Source: Photorhabdus namnaonensis (GTDB lineage Bacteria > Pseudomonadota > Gammaproteobacteria > Enterobacterales > Enterobacteriaceae). Taken from it: a stretch of DNA of 64,000 nucleotides. The notes under the pieces are model-generated. The model ran no database searches, had not been told where the DNA came from, and saw only the letters and a list, made by a program, of their open reading frames with translations. Location: positions 205,705-269,704 of the forward strand of contig NZ_LOIC01000072.1 of NCBI RefSeq assembly GCF_001684335.1, given 5' to 3'. The position numbers and the translations under genes are program-made. This document shows, piece by piece, positions 56,896 to 64,000 of the stretch (position 1 is the first letter of the stretch; the number at the start of each line of letters is the position of its first letter).

Positions 56896-57873
56896 ATGAA
56901 AACTAAGAGTATAAAAGATATATCGGATTGCCATTATTCTTTAACGTGGATAAATCCTAAATATGAACAAATAGTTGGAGAGATTCTTGAGGAAACTTTA
57001 TTTTTAGGAACAACATCATGTAAGACTATGGATATGGAAGTTAAGTATGTTTTAAATAGTCCCGATGTTGCCTTTCAAACAGAAAAAGGAAAAAGTGGTT
57101 TACAAGAATGGTCGACCAAGACAGATGACTTTGGCCGGTCATCTGTTCATATTTACTCTGTTACAAATACACCATGCCATTTTCAGCTTAGTGCATCGCT
57201 TACTGATTACCCTGAAATAATCGCTGAACCTTTATCATTAGAGTTTATACCGAATGTAGTTGATCAAATTACATGGGAAATAAAAAAGAATAATGCTGAA
57301 GCGGATGGCTATGACCAAGACATATTGACTGCAACAGCTAAGGATAGTAATGGCAATCCTATAGAAGGAACTATAATTAATTTTAGTGCAAATCTTGGAG
57401 CTAAAGTTAGTCCGGTCTTATGCCCAACAAATGATAAGGGAGAAGCAGATGTTGATGTAACATCAACAATTGATGGAGAAATAAACGTACAGGCAACAGC
57501 TCAGCAGAATGGTAAAGAAAATGAAATCCTTATTCACTTTAAAAAATATTATTATTGTATTGAAGTTAAAAATTATCCTTCTCCTATAAGAAGCTTTCAA
57601 TCTGGGAAAGTAGAGGGGTATTTACGACCTAATCGAGGCGTTACGAATGTCGATGTGTCTAATAAAAAAATTAACATATCCACGGGTAAGTATTTGTCAG
57701 CAGATTACAGTTCTACGTTTACAGATAGTGAGGGATTCTTTAGTTTCGAATTATCCTCATATTACACACCTCCTAACCATAAGTACGATACTGGTTATTC
57801 TAGCTTTTCTTTGTCTGCTACAGATTCAAAGAGTATACAAGAGACGGTAACATTATATCCTACTCCTGTATGA
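56896..57873 (+). CDS. Ig-like (Big-1) domain protein, cassette copy B
   Basis: 325-residue paralogue of the preceding gene, with the same order of an N-terminal Ig-like part, a Big-1 domain (WEIKKNNAEADGYDQDILTA, PTNDKGEADVDVTSTIDGEI) and a C-terminal sandwich. By eye about 85 percent identical. It lacks six to seven residues in the last domain, where copy A reads FSEYVPPNDIMHHKYD and copy B SYYTPPNHKYD. The start follows ATAGGAATCG. Substitutions are spread across the domains and often non-synonymous (for example SSDVAFKIEEEESG to SPDVAFQTEKGKSG), which suggests divergence after a recent duplication. Confidence 0.8.
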   Translation: MKTKSIKDISDCHYSLTWINPKYEQIVGEILEETLFLGTTSCKTMDMEVKYVLNSPDVAFQTEKGKSGLQEWSTKTDDFGRSSVHIYSVTNTPCHFQLSASLTDYPEIIAEPLSLEFIPNVVDQITWEIKKNNAEADGYDQDILTATAKDSNGNPIEGTIINFSANLGAKVSPVLCPTNDKGEADVDVTSTIDGEINVQATAQQNGKENEILIHFKKYYYCIEVKNYPSPIRSFQSGKVEGYLRPNRGVTNVDVSNKKINISTGKYLSADYSSTFTDSEGFFSFELSSYYTPPNHKYDTGYSSFSLSATDSKSIQETVTLYPTPV

Positions 57874-58360
57874 TATAGTGTTTTAAAAAAATAAGAGTTA
57901 TCGATTTTTATATGAATATAAAATTCTTTATTCAAAATACAAAAAGATAACTCTTATACTTCATACAAACAATTTCCACCAACCGGCTTAATGCATTAAC
58001 TTATAATGGTTTTAATGAATCCATTATAAAAATTTATATTTTAAAAGGTAGAGGGAGCTTGTATGTATAAATTAAAATAATTTAATGATGAAAGTTCATT
58101 TCAGAGTATAGGTGCTATGATTGGAATGATTCAGTCTGGTTGGGTATTTTTTTCTTTTTGGTTATTGATCAGATCGCTTAAATCAGATTAAGTTCCCTCA
58201 GAGTGATCTTACTATTCTGAAAAATTATTTAAAGGAATACGAACACATTTACTTCCAGATTAACGATGTTGCATTTATCATGTGAATCTACCATTCTATT
58301 TTAGATAAATACTCAGATATAGGCTACCAACTAATAAAAAACCACGGTGAGTTTAAGTAT
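57874..58360 (+). other. Degenerate sequence between the Big-1 genes and pvc15
   Basis: 487 bases. It holds the copy B inverted repeat and then decayed coding sequence: one frame reads FNDESSFQSIGAMIGMIQSG, and the frame of pvc15 itself is open upstream of its ATG except for one TGA near 58282 (SDLTILKNYLKEYEHIYFQI ... IYHSILDKYSDIGYQLIKNH). This looks like a truncated former gene. No clean promoter was recognised for pvc15, so it presumably still depends on the operon transcript. Confidence 0.4.
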
Positions 58361-60412
58361 ATGACATCTGAATCACACTGGATTTATCCCCATTTAGAAC
58401 GTATCGATTTGCGGTTACAGCATTACTATTACCAAAAATGTGACAGATACGATTCCTTACCGGAAAGTTTTTTACTCGCAGAAGATAAATTAGAACAACG
58501 TCTGACAAAACCACAGGGCATTCCCCACTGGCTAACTAAACCAGATGATATTATCAGCCATCCAGCAGCAAAGGAAAATACTGCCCCTGATGCATTATCA
58601 TTATTAGTCGAACGTTTCGAACTCACTGAATTTGAACGGGATACCTTGTTATTAGGTTTATTACCCCATTTTGACAGCCGTTATCATGCACTATTTGCTG
58701 CTCTTAATGGTAACAGTAAAAAACAGTGGCCGAGTTTTGCTTTAGCGATTGAATTATTTAGCCAATGTCAAAGTGATCGACAATTACTGCAAAACAGTTT
58801 TTTACCGCAAACACCATTAATCAACAACCAACTACTACGGCTTAATAATCAAGAAGAACCAATCTGGTTACAAACACAATTTTTAACTCACAACTCTGTC
58901 TGGCATTTTTTATCAGGACAACGAGTTATTCTACCGCCATTAATAACCTGTGCTAATTGGCATACTCCAGCCTCACATAATTGGTATCCACAAACTCTTT
59001 ATCATTCATTTAAGAAAATATTATTGAATGACACCAACGAAATACGACCATTAATCATACTCAGAGGAAAACAGGACAGTGCCAGAGAATTAGCTGTCAG
59101 TCATATTATGGCATCTCATGGTATTCATACCTTAATTCTTGATTTAGCTCGCCTGCCCGACGAAGAAAATAGTGTCACAATATCCATACTGGCAGATGCA
59201 ATACGAGAAATCCTCTTGCATGATGCCTGTTTATTAATCCGCAATTTTTCTTTACTTGCAGAGGAAAATAAAAGATTACACCATGAGTTATCAATTTTAT
59301 TGAATCAGCCGAAATTAAAAGTAGTTTGTCTGGCAGAACCGGGAGATGCATTAGTCTGGATTAAACATTTGCCAATAGTACAAATTGATATGCCAGTAAC
59401 AACGTTAGAAGATAGAAAAACAATGCTAAAAGCAAGTTTACCGGCTAATGTCATCCAAGGAATCAATATTACTCCGCTCTGTCAACGTTTCTCTTTTACA
59501 GCGGAAACATTACCGCTCATTGTTGAAGAAGCACATCAATACCAAATGATTCGGCAACCAGAAGGCCAACTGGAAGAAACTGATTTACGTAAGGCATTAA
59601 GTTTCCGCGCTCAACAAAATTTCGGTAAATTAGCCCAACGAATCACCCCAAAACGCAGCTTTAACGATTTAGTGGTTTCAGATACGTTAGCGCAACAGTT
59701 AAAAGAAATCGTCGCAGCCATTAATTACCGTGACCAAATTCTGAGCTCTGGCTTTCAGGAAAAAATCAGTTACGGTACCGGTATTAGCGCATTATTTTAT
59801 GGAGAATCGGGTACCGGTAAAACAATGGCTGCTGAGGTGATTGCCAATAATCTTGGTGTTGATCTGATTAAAGTCGATCTCTCTACCGTGGTGAATAAAT
59901 ACATCGGTGAAACGGAAAAAAATATCTCCCGTATTTTCGATCTGGCCGAAGCGGATTCCGGAGTACTTTTTTTTGACGAAGCCGATGCCTTATTTGGCAA
60001 ACGCAGTGAAACTAAAGACGCCCAAGACAGACATGCCAATATTGAAGTTTCTTATCTGCTACAACGACTGGAAGATTATCCGGGATTAGTGATTTTAGCC
60101 ACCAATAACCGTAGCCATCTTGACAGCGCGTTTAATCGCCGTTTTACTTTTATTACTCGTTTTACTTACCCTGATGAAACATTACGTAAAAAAATGTGGC
60201 AAAAAATCTGGCCTGAACAACTGACATTATCCGATGAAATTGATTTTGAACATCTGGCTAAAAGATCTGATTTAACCGGAGCAAATATCAGAAATATCGC
60301 CTTATTATCATCCATATTGGCAGCAAATGACAATATTGGACAGGTTGAAAATAAACATATAGAACGCGCCGTGATACTTGAATTAAATAAAACTGGCCGC
60401 TTGGTATTTTAA
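58361..60412 (+). CDS. pvc15: PVC AAA+ ATPase Pvc15
   Basis: 683-residue cytosolic ATPase. The N-terminal half contains a winged-helix-like region and a degenerate first AAA-like domain (LIILRGKQDSARELAVSHIM). The second half is an intact AAA+ module: Walker A GESGTGKT (about 481-488), pore-loop region KYIGETEKN, Walker B VLFFDEADALFG (about 536-547), sensor 1 ILATNNRSH and arginine finger NRRF. Pvc15/Afp15 ATPases are needed for cargo loading or particle maturation. The frame is complete although the gene is separated from pvc14 by the inserted cassette. Confidence 0.95.
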   Translation: MTSESHWIYPHLERIDLRLQHYYYQKCDRYDSLPESFLLAEDKLEQRLTKPQGIPHWLTKPDDIISHPAAKENTAPDALSLLVERFELTEFERDTLLLGLLPHFDSRYHALFAALNGNSKKQWPSFALAIELFSQCQSDRQLLQNSFLPQTPLINNQLLRLNNQEEPIWLQTQFLTHNSVWHFLSGQRVILPPLITCANWHTPASHNWYPQTLYHSFKKILLNDTNEIRPLIILRGKQDSARELAVSHIMASHGIHTLILDLARLPDEENSVTISILADAIREILLHDACLLIRNFSLLAEENKRLHHELSILLNQPKLKVVCLAEPGDALVWIKHLPIVQIDMPVTTLEDRKTMLKASLPANVIQGINITPLCQRFSFTAETLPLIVEEAHQYQMIRQPEGQLEETDLRKALSFRAQQNFGKLAQRITPKRSFNDLVVSDTLAQQLKEIVAAINYRDQILSSGFQEKISYGTGISALFYGESGTGKTMAAEVIANNLGVDLIKVDLSTVVNKYIGETEKNISRIFDLAEADSGVLFFDEADALFGKRSETKDAQDRHANIEVSYLLQRLEDYPGLVILATNNRSHLDSAFNRRFTFITRFTYPDETLRKKMWQKIWPEQLTLSDEIDFEHLAKRSDLTGANIRNIALLSSILAANDNIGQVENKHIERAVILELNKTGRLVF

Positions 60413-60436
60413 AAATTAAGTAGAATTGGAGTCAAT

Positions 60437-61339
60437 ATGACAACTATAATTGCTTCTGACAATGCGATTATTGAAATTAATCAGGCATTAAATGATATTC
60501 TAATTAAATATTTAGACATTCCCAGTCAAAACATTGATATTCGTTTTGATCTACCAGAAATTAATTCCATTCAATCAGAACCGACGGTCAGTGTATTTCT
60601 TTATGAGATACATGAGGATCTACAATTACGCTCCGCAGAAACAAGACGTTATAATCCGGCAACCAGCAGATTATTACCGGGATGGGTCAATATCAATTGT
60701 AACTATTTAATTACCTACTGGGATGCAAATAAGCCGCCAAACGACGGTTCCAGCCCAGACAGTCAGCCAGATAATCAGGCAGCACAAGTGATGAATCTGG
60801 TTTTAAAGGCATTAATTAACAACCGTCAATTAACCGGTCTTCCCGGTGCCTATACCAGAATCATTCCACAACAAGAAAACCTAAACAGTCTGGGTAATTT
60901 CTGGCAAGCTCTCGGTAATCGTCCACGCCTCTCTTTACTTTATTCCATTACTGTACCTATGAAATTGCAAAATATTGAAGATAATGTAACCCCAGTCAGT
61001 AAAATATCTGCTACTATGGATCAAAAACCCAGTCTGGATAATTCACAAATAAACCAGGCTTTAATGGATAAATTATGCGTGGAATTAGGCGGTACAGAAG
61101 ATGTACGTCTTGCCTTGGCTAAAGTGAATCTGACAACCAAACCTGATACAGAAAATAATCAAAATCAGGAAAACGAAAGTGTTATTATTGAAGTGTCCGG
61201 TATTACTAGCGTAACTTATTTACCAAAAATAAAAAATTCGCTTGTAAAATGGAAAGATAGCCAAGAAGCCATTATTCAGATAAATGGTGTCGGTATTGTT
61301 GTTTCTAAAGAAAATGTTGATAAGTTAATTGGGATTTAA
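60437..61339 (+). CDS. pvc16: PVC tube terminator Pvc16 (DUF4255)
   Basis: 300-residue protein of the DUF4255 family, the eCIS equivalent of gp3/gp15-like tail terminators that cap the tube and end sheath growth. The N-terminal half has the family pattern DIRFDLPEINSIQSEPTVSV, FLYEIHEDLQLRSAETRRYN and LITYWDANKPP. The C-terminal half (ESVIIEVSGITSVTYLPKIK) is a variable sandwich. GGAGTCA precedes the ATG. It is the last structural gene; effector genes follow. Confidence 0.93.
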   Translation: MTTIIASDNAIIEINQALNDILIKYLDIPSQNIDIRFDLPEINSIQSEPTVSVFLYEIHEDLQLRSAETRRYNPATSRLLPGWVNINCNYLITYWDANKPPNDGSSPDSQPDNQAAQVMNLVLKALINNRQLTGLPGAYTRIIPQQENLNSLGNFWQALGNRPRLSLLYSITVPMKLQNIEDNVTPVSKISATMDQKPSLDNSQINQALMDKLCVELGGTEDVRLALAKVNLTTKPDTENNQNQENESVIIEVSGITSVTYLPKIKNSLVKWKDSQEAIIQINGVGIVVSKENVDKLIGI

Positions 61340-61433
61340 AATTTGTTATTTATATAAAGTAATAATAAAAAACTTACATTAATTTATACATTATTCATTT
61401 CCAACCTCTTACTGATAATTAATAGGTGATAAC

Positions 61434-62351
61434 ATGATATATAAACATGATAAAACCAATGATAGGAAAAGAAAATACTCAACACAATCAACGGATTCTG
61501 ACGAGAAATTGTTTGTACCAGCATTAGATCTTCCTCAAAGTAGTCAGCATAATCAGCCACGCGATACTTTAAATATAGAAAATATGCATGAAACACCAAC
61601 GGATTTCCTCAATAGAACCGGTAGAGATACACTATTTCGCGCAATCCGAATAATAGCTACTAATAAAAGGGAGCCTACCACAGAAAATCAAATAGTTGTG
61701 CCTCCTGATGGCGATTTATTTGTGGAACTTAAAGATAAACACCTAGACAGAGCGGCTAAATATAGAAAAATGACAGAATGGCCCAAAGATGCACCAATCA
61801 AGGCAACCTCTTCTACGGCTAACACCCTAATTGCACAACATGTTTCCGGCGATAATGTATTAAGCCGCTACATTTCTACAGGTAATAAAGAAGGTGCTGT
61901 GCAGAATACCGTAAAGAATTGGAATGGAGCTGGGCCTGCTACAGAAAGAAGAAACAGGTTAGAAAAAAACTGGTCTCCAATAGTAGAAATCGACATCCGA
62001 AAATTACCTGATACGACTAAAATCTTCGATTTAACTAAACCAAACAATACATTCTTTAATGATACGGAGAGCGACATTGCTGCAAATGCCTTTGGCGATA
62101 AGGAAGTACTAATTTCACCAGAAATACCGGGCAGCGCCATCATACGTGTGATTAATAACCCAGAGGAAATCAAAAAAATTGTAAGTCTTAATCCGAGTGA
62201 TCTGGGAAAAAAAATTATTCCAGAAGAAAAAATTATCTTTAAAGAGAAAGAAACTGTTTTCTCACACAATAGTGCTGACATATCTTCGGAATCACCTGTT
62301 TTTAAAAAACGCAAGAAACCGATAAATATAAGAACGCGTACGGATAGTTAA
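61434..62351 (+). CDS. Putative PVC effector with ADP-ribosyltransferase-like motifs
   Basis: 305-residue protein right after pvc16, the payload position of PVC clusters. Residues 1-45 are polar and disordered (KHDKTNDRKRKYSTQSTDSD, then KLFVPALDLPQSS), as in PVC cargo leaders. The core carries the order of R-S-E mono-ADP-ribosyltransferases: DTLFRAIR (Arg69), RYISTG (Ser148-Thr149) and NAFGDKEVLISPEIPGSAII, with catalytic Glu224 in DKE, where E-x-E or Q-x-E is usual. The C-terminus is basic (FKKRKKPINIR), possibly a host nuclear signal. AGGTGA precedes the ATG. No known relative was confirmed; the activity and target are inferred. Confidence 0.7.
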   Translation: MIYKHDKTNDRKRKYSTQSTDSDEKLFVPALDLPQSSQHNQPRDTLNIENMHETPTDFLNRTGRDTLFRAIRIIATNKREPTTENQIVVPPDGDLFVELKDKHLDRAAKYRKMTEWPKDAPIKATSSTANTLIAQHVSGDNVLSRYISTGNKEGAVQNTVKNWNGAGPATERRNRLEKNWSPIVEIDIRKLPDTTKIFDLTKPNNTFFNDTESDIAANAFGDKEVLISPEIPGSAIIRVINNPEEIKKIVSLNPSDLGKKIIPEEKIIFKEKETVFSHNSADISSESPVFKKRKKPINIRTRTDS

Positions 62352-62411
62352 AGTACCTCATATACTACTTCTTTCCAGTAAATCTCTTACAAAAAACTAA
62401 CAGGTAATAAT

Positions 62412-63482
62412 ATGCCAAACAGCAAATACAATGAAAAAGTTAACCACTCAGGAAATAGAACGGAAAAACCCTCAATATATTCTAAAAAACATAATACTAT
62501 TAATAACTGCTCATTGGAGTTAGGATTGGATTTACAATTAAATAAAAAATTAAGAACAGGGAATGAAAGAGATATATGAAGGTGCACAACCTTTTATTCC
62601 ATCCCCTTCAAAAAAAAACAATATAGTACCAGCCACATAACAATGTCTGATATATTAGGTGAAAGCGCACTGACTTCACAACCGATTATTACCGATTTAA
62701 TTAACCTGCAAAAGATAAAAATGTCAGATGGCGTAAAAAATATTTAAAATAACAAAGAAGGAGGCGGATATCTGGTGTTCAAGGCACTACAAATTAAACC
62801 ATCAGATGAAACTCTGCCATTCAATGCATTAAAAATTGTCGATACCTGGCAAAATGAAATACCAGATAAAAACATGTCTATCTTAGCTTATTGGGCACCA
62901 CAAGGAGGATATATTGATATCCCGGCACAACCCGATATTAACCGCAATCTACAATATGTATTTACCCCAAACTTCAGTGGATGTTCATTTGTGGTCGATA
63001 AAATGAATAAAGATACTCTCCGGGTTCGTCACGTACAAGGTGGTCAAGAAGACGTTGAATATAATAACCAGAATATTGATCACGGAATGGGTATGATTAC
63101 GGCAATGGAATTCCGCGATTATGGATATCACGAGGCTGATGGCAAAGTTATAAAAAATACCTATGGTTTTGCATTCTTAAAATTTAACCAAGAGGAAAAA
63201 CAATGGCAACTTCACTATCAGAAAATAACCGCAGCCCCTAATATCATAAATATAAAAACTAAATCTAGTTGGTTGCCATTCAATAAGCCTTCAATTGAAG
63301 CCGATATCTTTATATCCAAAGATATGAAAGTCTCTGGATATAATAGAAAGAATATCAATGATAATGAATCTATACCCGTCATCTTTCAAGTTGTCTCTTT
63401 GTTGGCTGCACTCACTCACCCCGGTCACATCGTTATCTATGCTCCCAGGGATTCGCTCCCTTGCCGTCGCGATCCATATTGA
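62412..63482 (+). pseudogene. Disrupted PVC effector: leader plus BLF1/CNF1-like deamidase domain
   Basis: The leader (62412-62579, MPNSKYNEKVNHSGNRTEK...) ends at a TGA, although a neighbouring frame continues EGAQPFIPSPSKKNN. A second segment (62643-62744, MSDILGESALTSQPIITDLI...) ends at TAA and is in the same frame as the catalytic part (62775-63482), with only NNKEGGGYL between. The 235-residue catalytic part has SILAYWAPQGGYIDIP and NFSGC...RVRH (Cys70, His86 counted from the GTG), the LSGC/His pair of CNF1 and Burkholderia BLF1 glutamine deamidases. The end (PRDSLPCRRDPY) runs into repeat sequence next to an IS and looks truncated. A GTG at 62775 with AAGGAGG could still make the catalytic part. 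Confidence 0.68.
62775..63482 (+). CDS. SGC...H glutamine-deamidase-like domain (CNF1/BLF1 fold), possible stand-alone product
   Basis: The longest surviving frame of the disrupted effector, 235 residues from a GTG preceded at 11 bases by AAGGAGG. Cys70 in FSGC and His86 in VRH lie 16 residues apart; the pair is 15 apart in CNF1 and 12 in BLF1. YWAPQGGYIDIP before it aligns with the start of the BLF1 beta-sandwich. Relatives deamidate a Gln of Rho GTPases (CNF1) or eIF4A (BLF1). Without the leader it would probably not be packaged. Confidence concerns the domain; whether it is expressed is unknown. Confidence 0.55.
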   Translation: MFKALQIKPSDETLPFNALKIVDTWQNEIPDKNMSILAYWAPQGGYIDIPAQPDINRNLQYVFTPNFSGCSFVVDKMNKDTLRVRHVQGGQEDVEYNNQNIDHGMGMITAMEFRDYGYHEADGKVIKNTYGFAFLKFNQEEKQWQLHYQKITAAPNIINIKTKSSWLPFNKPSIEADIFISKDMKVSGYNRKNINDNESIPVIFQVVSLLAALTHPGHIVIYAPRDSLPCRRDPY

Positions 63483-63562
63483 AATCCATTGGGTATATAT
63501 ATTATACCCGTAATCATTGAAGATGCTTGATTTTTCCCAAAATAAGGATCAGGGTATCAGTC

Positions 63563-64000
63563 ATGAAAATATTCATTACCGATGAACAAAAAGCCGAACT
63601 TGAACACCTCCATCACACCTGCCGTGATAAAAGGGAGTGTGATCGCATAAAAGCGGTCCTGCTGGCCTCTGAGGGCTGGAGTTCAGTGATGATCGCTCAG
63701 GCCCTGCGTCTTCATGAAACGACCGTTAATCGTCATATCAGCGATTACCTTAATCACCGCAAACTCAAGCCCGAAAATGACGGCTCTCAGAGCTATCTCA
63801 GCGAAACACAAACTCAGGAACTTATCGCTTATCTGACCACCAATCTTCTGCCTACCACACAGGCGGTTATCCGTCTTGTCGAAGCGTGGTGGGATATCAG
63901 TTACACCGTTCCCGGCATGAATAAATGGCTGCACCACAATGGCTTCAGCTATAAAAAACCGACCGGCGTGCCACACAAGTTCAATGCGGAACAGCAACGG
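63563..64000 (+). CDS. IS630-family transposase, 5' part (partial)
   Basis: The first 146 codons are in the window. MKIFITDEQKAELEHLHHTC, the helix-turn-helix LRLHETTVNRHISDYLN and HNGFSYKKPTGVPHKFNAEQ are the N-terminal DNA-binding region of IS630-type transposases, which insert at TA. The catalytic DDE domain should follow beyond the edge. The left end of the element lies between the effector remnant and 63563; ATACCCGTAATCATTGAAG at 63505-63523 is likely part of a repeated end sequence. Confidence 0.85.
   Translation, partial: MKIFITDEQKAELEHLHHTCRDKRECDRIKAVLLASEGWSSVMIAQALRLHETTVNRHISDYLNHRKLKPENDGSQSYLSETQTQELIAYLTTNLLPTTQAVIRLVEAWWDISYTVPGMNKWLHHNGFSYKKPTGVPHKFNAEQQR

Larger units (their letters stand above)
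55735..57956 (+). repeat. Tandem duplication of the Big-1 gene unit
   Basis: Unit 1 (55735-56814) and unit 2 (56896-57954) are aligned from the start codon through about 80 bases of 3' flank, which stay nearly identical (TGATATAGTGTTTTAAAA and the AGAGTTATC stem). The breakpoints are sharp: upstream flanks differ except for the ribosome site. Confidence 0.85.

Noticed and set aside
61868..62314. 148-codon minus-strand frame
   Set aside because: Antisense to the effector gene; no start region or motif.

Overview
The window is a piece of a Photorhabdus chromosome (Enterobacterales, Morganellaceae), probably close to P. luminescens/P. laumondii. The evidence is a core block in the Escherichia coli gene order (zapC-pyrD-pepN-pncB-asnS-ompF-aspC-gloC-mepK-ldtD) next to a complete Photorhabdus Virulence Cassette (PVC), an extracellular contractile injection system.

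Layout. (1) 1-3.7 kb: the integrase end of a P2-like prophage, with small early genes, a Cox-like regulator, two tandem copies of a short CI/C-type repressor and a tyrosine integrase. (2) 3.7-5.5 kb: a UGT/MGT-family glycosyltransferase bracketed by two copies of a hairpin-forming repeat. (3) 5.6-21.7 kb: housekeeping genes, with the ompF-type porin duplicated in tandem. Synteny with E. coli stops after ldtD, where mukB would be expected. (4) 22.0-24.1 kb: a divergent TetR regulator and FAD monooxygenase pair with a palindromic operator candidate. (5) 24.8-35.4 kb (minus strand): a type IVb 'thin' pilus operon in an unusual order, pilS-peptidase-pilV-pilM-pilL-pilN-pilO-pilP-pilQ-pilR, with no recognisable pilT transglycosylase or shufflon recombinase. 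(6) 36.1-37.9 kb: an exported protein ending in a Hint (hedgehog/intein) domain. (7) 38.5-61.3 kb: the PVC operon pvc1-pvc16, preceded by an ops-like RfaH element. Between pvc14 and pvc15 lies an inserted cassette with two near-identical Ig-like (Big-1) proteins and a frameshifted copy of the pvc15 5' end. (8) 61.4-63.5 kb: the payload region, with a putative mono-ADP-ribosyltransferase effector and a CNF1/BLF1-like 'SGC...H' deamidase whose leader is broken by stop codons. (9) From 63.56 kb: the start of an IS630-type transposase.

How the genes work together. pvc1 and pvc5 build the inner tube, pvc2-4 the sheath, pvc7-12 the baseplate and spike, pvc13 the fibre, pvc14 the length ruler, pvc15 the AAA+ ATPase and pvc16 the tube terminator. 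The toxins downstream are the likely cargo, carried by disordered N-terminal leaders. The pilus operon and the Hint protein are separate surface systems on the same accessory stretch.

Products were assigned by reading protein motifs and gene order by eye. No database search was run.
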